DNA of 24,392 nucleotides from Candidatus Heimdallarchaeota archaeon LC_3 (GTDB lineage: Archaea > Asgardarchaeota > Heimdallarchaeia > Hodarchaeales > LC-3), in assembly GCA_001940645.1 (NCBI GenBank), contig MDVS01000135.1, forward strand, positions 1 through 24,392. The letters are read 5' to 3'. A program made the position numbers and the translations under genes. The notes beneath the pieces are model-generated. The model did no database searches, was not told the origin of the DNA, and worked only from the letters and a program-made list of their open reading frames with translations. Below are positions 23,192-24,392 of the stretch, piece after piece (positions within the stretch are counted from its first letter, which is position 1; each line of letters starts with the position of its first letter).

Positions 23192-24392
23192 TGATGTAAT
23201 CTCCTATTCGTAGATTGTGGGTATAAAACTATATTTAACATTAAACTCTCTTTGTGTTCAGATAAAACACGTAATAGTAATAATCCTGTGAATATAAAAC
23301 CTATTGAAAGTATTAAAAGGATGAATGGCGAAACTTCACTAAGAAACCATAGTAAATTAAAATGTACCAAGTTAATTGACCAGTTACCAGTATAATCGAA
23401 TAAACACGAAAATCCTAAAATACCTCCATAAATAGTTATCAATAATCCAAATCCTACTGATAACCAAATAGCAAACCAATTTACAAAATAAAAGGTAACC
23501 AAATTAAAAAAATGAATTATTTTCAATAAAACGGTTTTAAAAAACGCATCGATAGTTGTTATCGAATCTTTAATTTTTTGGCTAATTACAAACAATAATT
23601 TTTGAATTTTTTCAATAGAAATTGTAAGAAAAATTCGTATTTCTAAATGAAATGTCACTATAAAGATACTAATACCTAAAGAAATTAAAAATAAGCTTTC
23701 TAAAGGCATTTGATTAGAATTTATAATTCCAAATAATATTAATAGTGAAGCTAAAAGAAAATTTATTGTTTTAATAATTTTAACGAAATTTTTAAAAATG
23801 AAATTTCTTATTGAGTTAATAATATTTCGAATTGATGTAACTAACACAGTAAATAGTTCAGTTATGAATTTTGATATACTATCAGCGGTTTTTTTAATAA
23901 CTTCGTTAGATTTCTTATACCAGGATAAGTAAATAATAAGAGAACCTATAGATATTAAAAAAATTGTAATTTGAATATCGTTTACAAAAAATACTGATGC
24001 AATACCAAAGTAAAGAAAAATTACACCTATTATCGTCGTGAAAGCTCTAATGATACTGAAACGGTTTTCAATAATATATCTGAAAAAATCCTTAAGAATT
24101 GTGAAAATGAGAATGAAAAATAGTATAAATAAATTATATAAACTCCAAAAAATAGTAATTAGCCAAATAAAGCTATTTTTCGTGACATTTGTTATTTTGT
24201 TTGCTTGCAATTTAATGTTTTTAAGAGTTAATTTAAAGAATCTGTTAATATTTGATAACCATGATAAATATAGAATACTTGTACCTGAAAATGATATGAC
24301 GATTCTAAATATTAAATTATCAATATTTAAAATCATACTAACAAGAATTAAACTGATTCCTATTATAGTAAAGAAAATACGAACAAATTTAA
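23188..24392 (-). CDS. large multi-pass membrane protein with repeated helical units, 5' end outside window
   Basis: ATG 24336 would give 382 residues, but the frame stays open with hydrophobic sequence (KFVRIFFTIIGISLILVS) to the window edge, so the gene probably starts beyond it. The visible part is helical membrane units separated by basic amphipathic stretches. Related blocks recur: GTSILYLSWL (18-27), GSLIIYLSWY (131-140), GISIFIVTFH (221-230) and a later variant near 345, about 90-124 residues apart, each preceded by a basic helix plus hydrophobic hairpin. No motif of a known transporter is seen. Its TGA overlaps the start of the RING-like gene by four bases, so the two are translationally coupled and probably assemble together. 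Confidence 0.65.
   Translation of the reverse strand, partial: KFVRIFFTIIGISLILVSMILNIDNLIFRIVISFSGTSILYLSWLSNINRFFKLTLKNIKLQANKITNVTKNSFIWLITIFWSLYNLFILFFILIFTILKDFFRYIIENRFSIIRAFTTIIGVIFLYFGIASVFFVNDIQITIFLISIGSLIIYLSWYKKSNEVIKKTADSISKFITELFTVLVTSIRNIINSIRNFIFKNFVKIIKTINFLLASLLILFGIINSNQMPLESLFLISLGISIFIVTFHLEIRIFLTISIEKIQKLLFVISQKIKDSITTIDAFFKTVLLKIIHFFNLVTFYFVNWFAIWLSVGFGLLITIYGGILGFSCLFDYTGNWSINLVHFNLLWFLSEVSPFILLILSIGFIFTGLLLLRVLSEHKESLMLNIVLYPQSTNRRLHQ

Overview
The window is AT-rich DNA from an archaeon, most likely an Asgard archaeon of the Heimdallarchaeia type. This placement is inference. It rests on an archaeal histone, TATA-type promoters with short Shine-Dalgarno leaders (GGTGA or GAGGA), a Rag/Gtr-class small GTPase without the usual C-terminal domain, a classical C2H2 zinc finger, a membrane protein with a RING-H2-like tail, and an oxygen-dependent kynurenine gene pair, which I recall being reported for Heimdallarchaeia-like genomes. 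I see no rRNA, tRNA, CRISPR array or insertion sequence.

Layout. 1-1799: the end of an aspartate/ornithine carbamoyltransferase, an all-AT hairpin, then a fold-type-II PLP enzyme. 2033-3686 (minus): a secreted acidic protein followed four bases later by a regulator with two helix-turn-helix regions. 4268-5605: a TPR protein. 5852-6067 (minus): histone. 6491-8042: a VOC protein converging on a coiled-coil protein with a winged-helix end. 8043-8546: a long gap holding a 9-base tandem repeat, then msrA. 9155-11376 (minus): the remnant of a single-pass receptor-like protein directly upstream of a Rag/Gtr GTPase. 11748-12349: C2H2 finger protein and a small unknown. 12515-15626: kynureninase, kynurenine 3-monooxygenase and an unknown third gene. 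15633-17418 (minus): small unknown, PqqB-like metallo-beta-lactamase protein, and a conserved helical-repeat protein with an operator-like palindrome at its promoter. 17635-20816 (minus): short-chain dehydrogenase followed by a membrane-anchored protein built from an internal duplication. 21055-22090: six-helix membrane protein plus winged-helix regulator. 22082-24392 (minus): two overlapping multi-pass membrane genes, the second ending in a zinc ribbon and RING-H2-like domain.

How the parts may work together. The kynurenine genes imply use of O2 to degrade tryptophan, perhaps toward NAD; MsrA repairs oxidised methionine and fits a microoxic life. The two most unusual units are (a) the membrane protein with a cytoplasmic domain plus Rag/Gtr GTPase, which looks like an outside-to-inside signalling module, and (b) the overlapping membrane/RING pair, which could be a membrane-bound ubiquitin-ligase-like unit. 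Both are inferences from domain content and gene order. No function was confirmed by database search.
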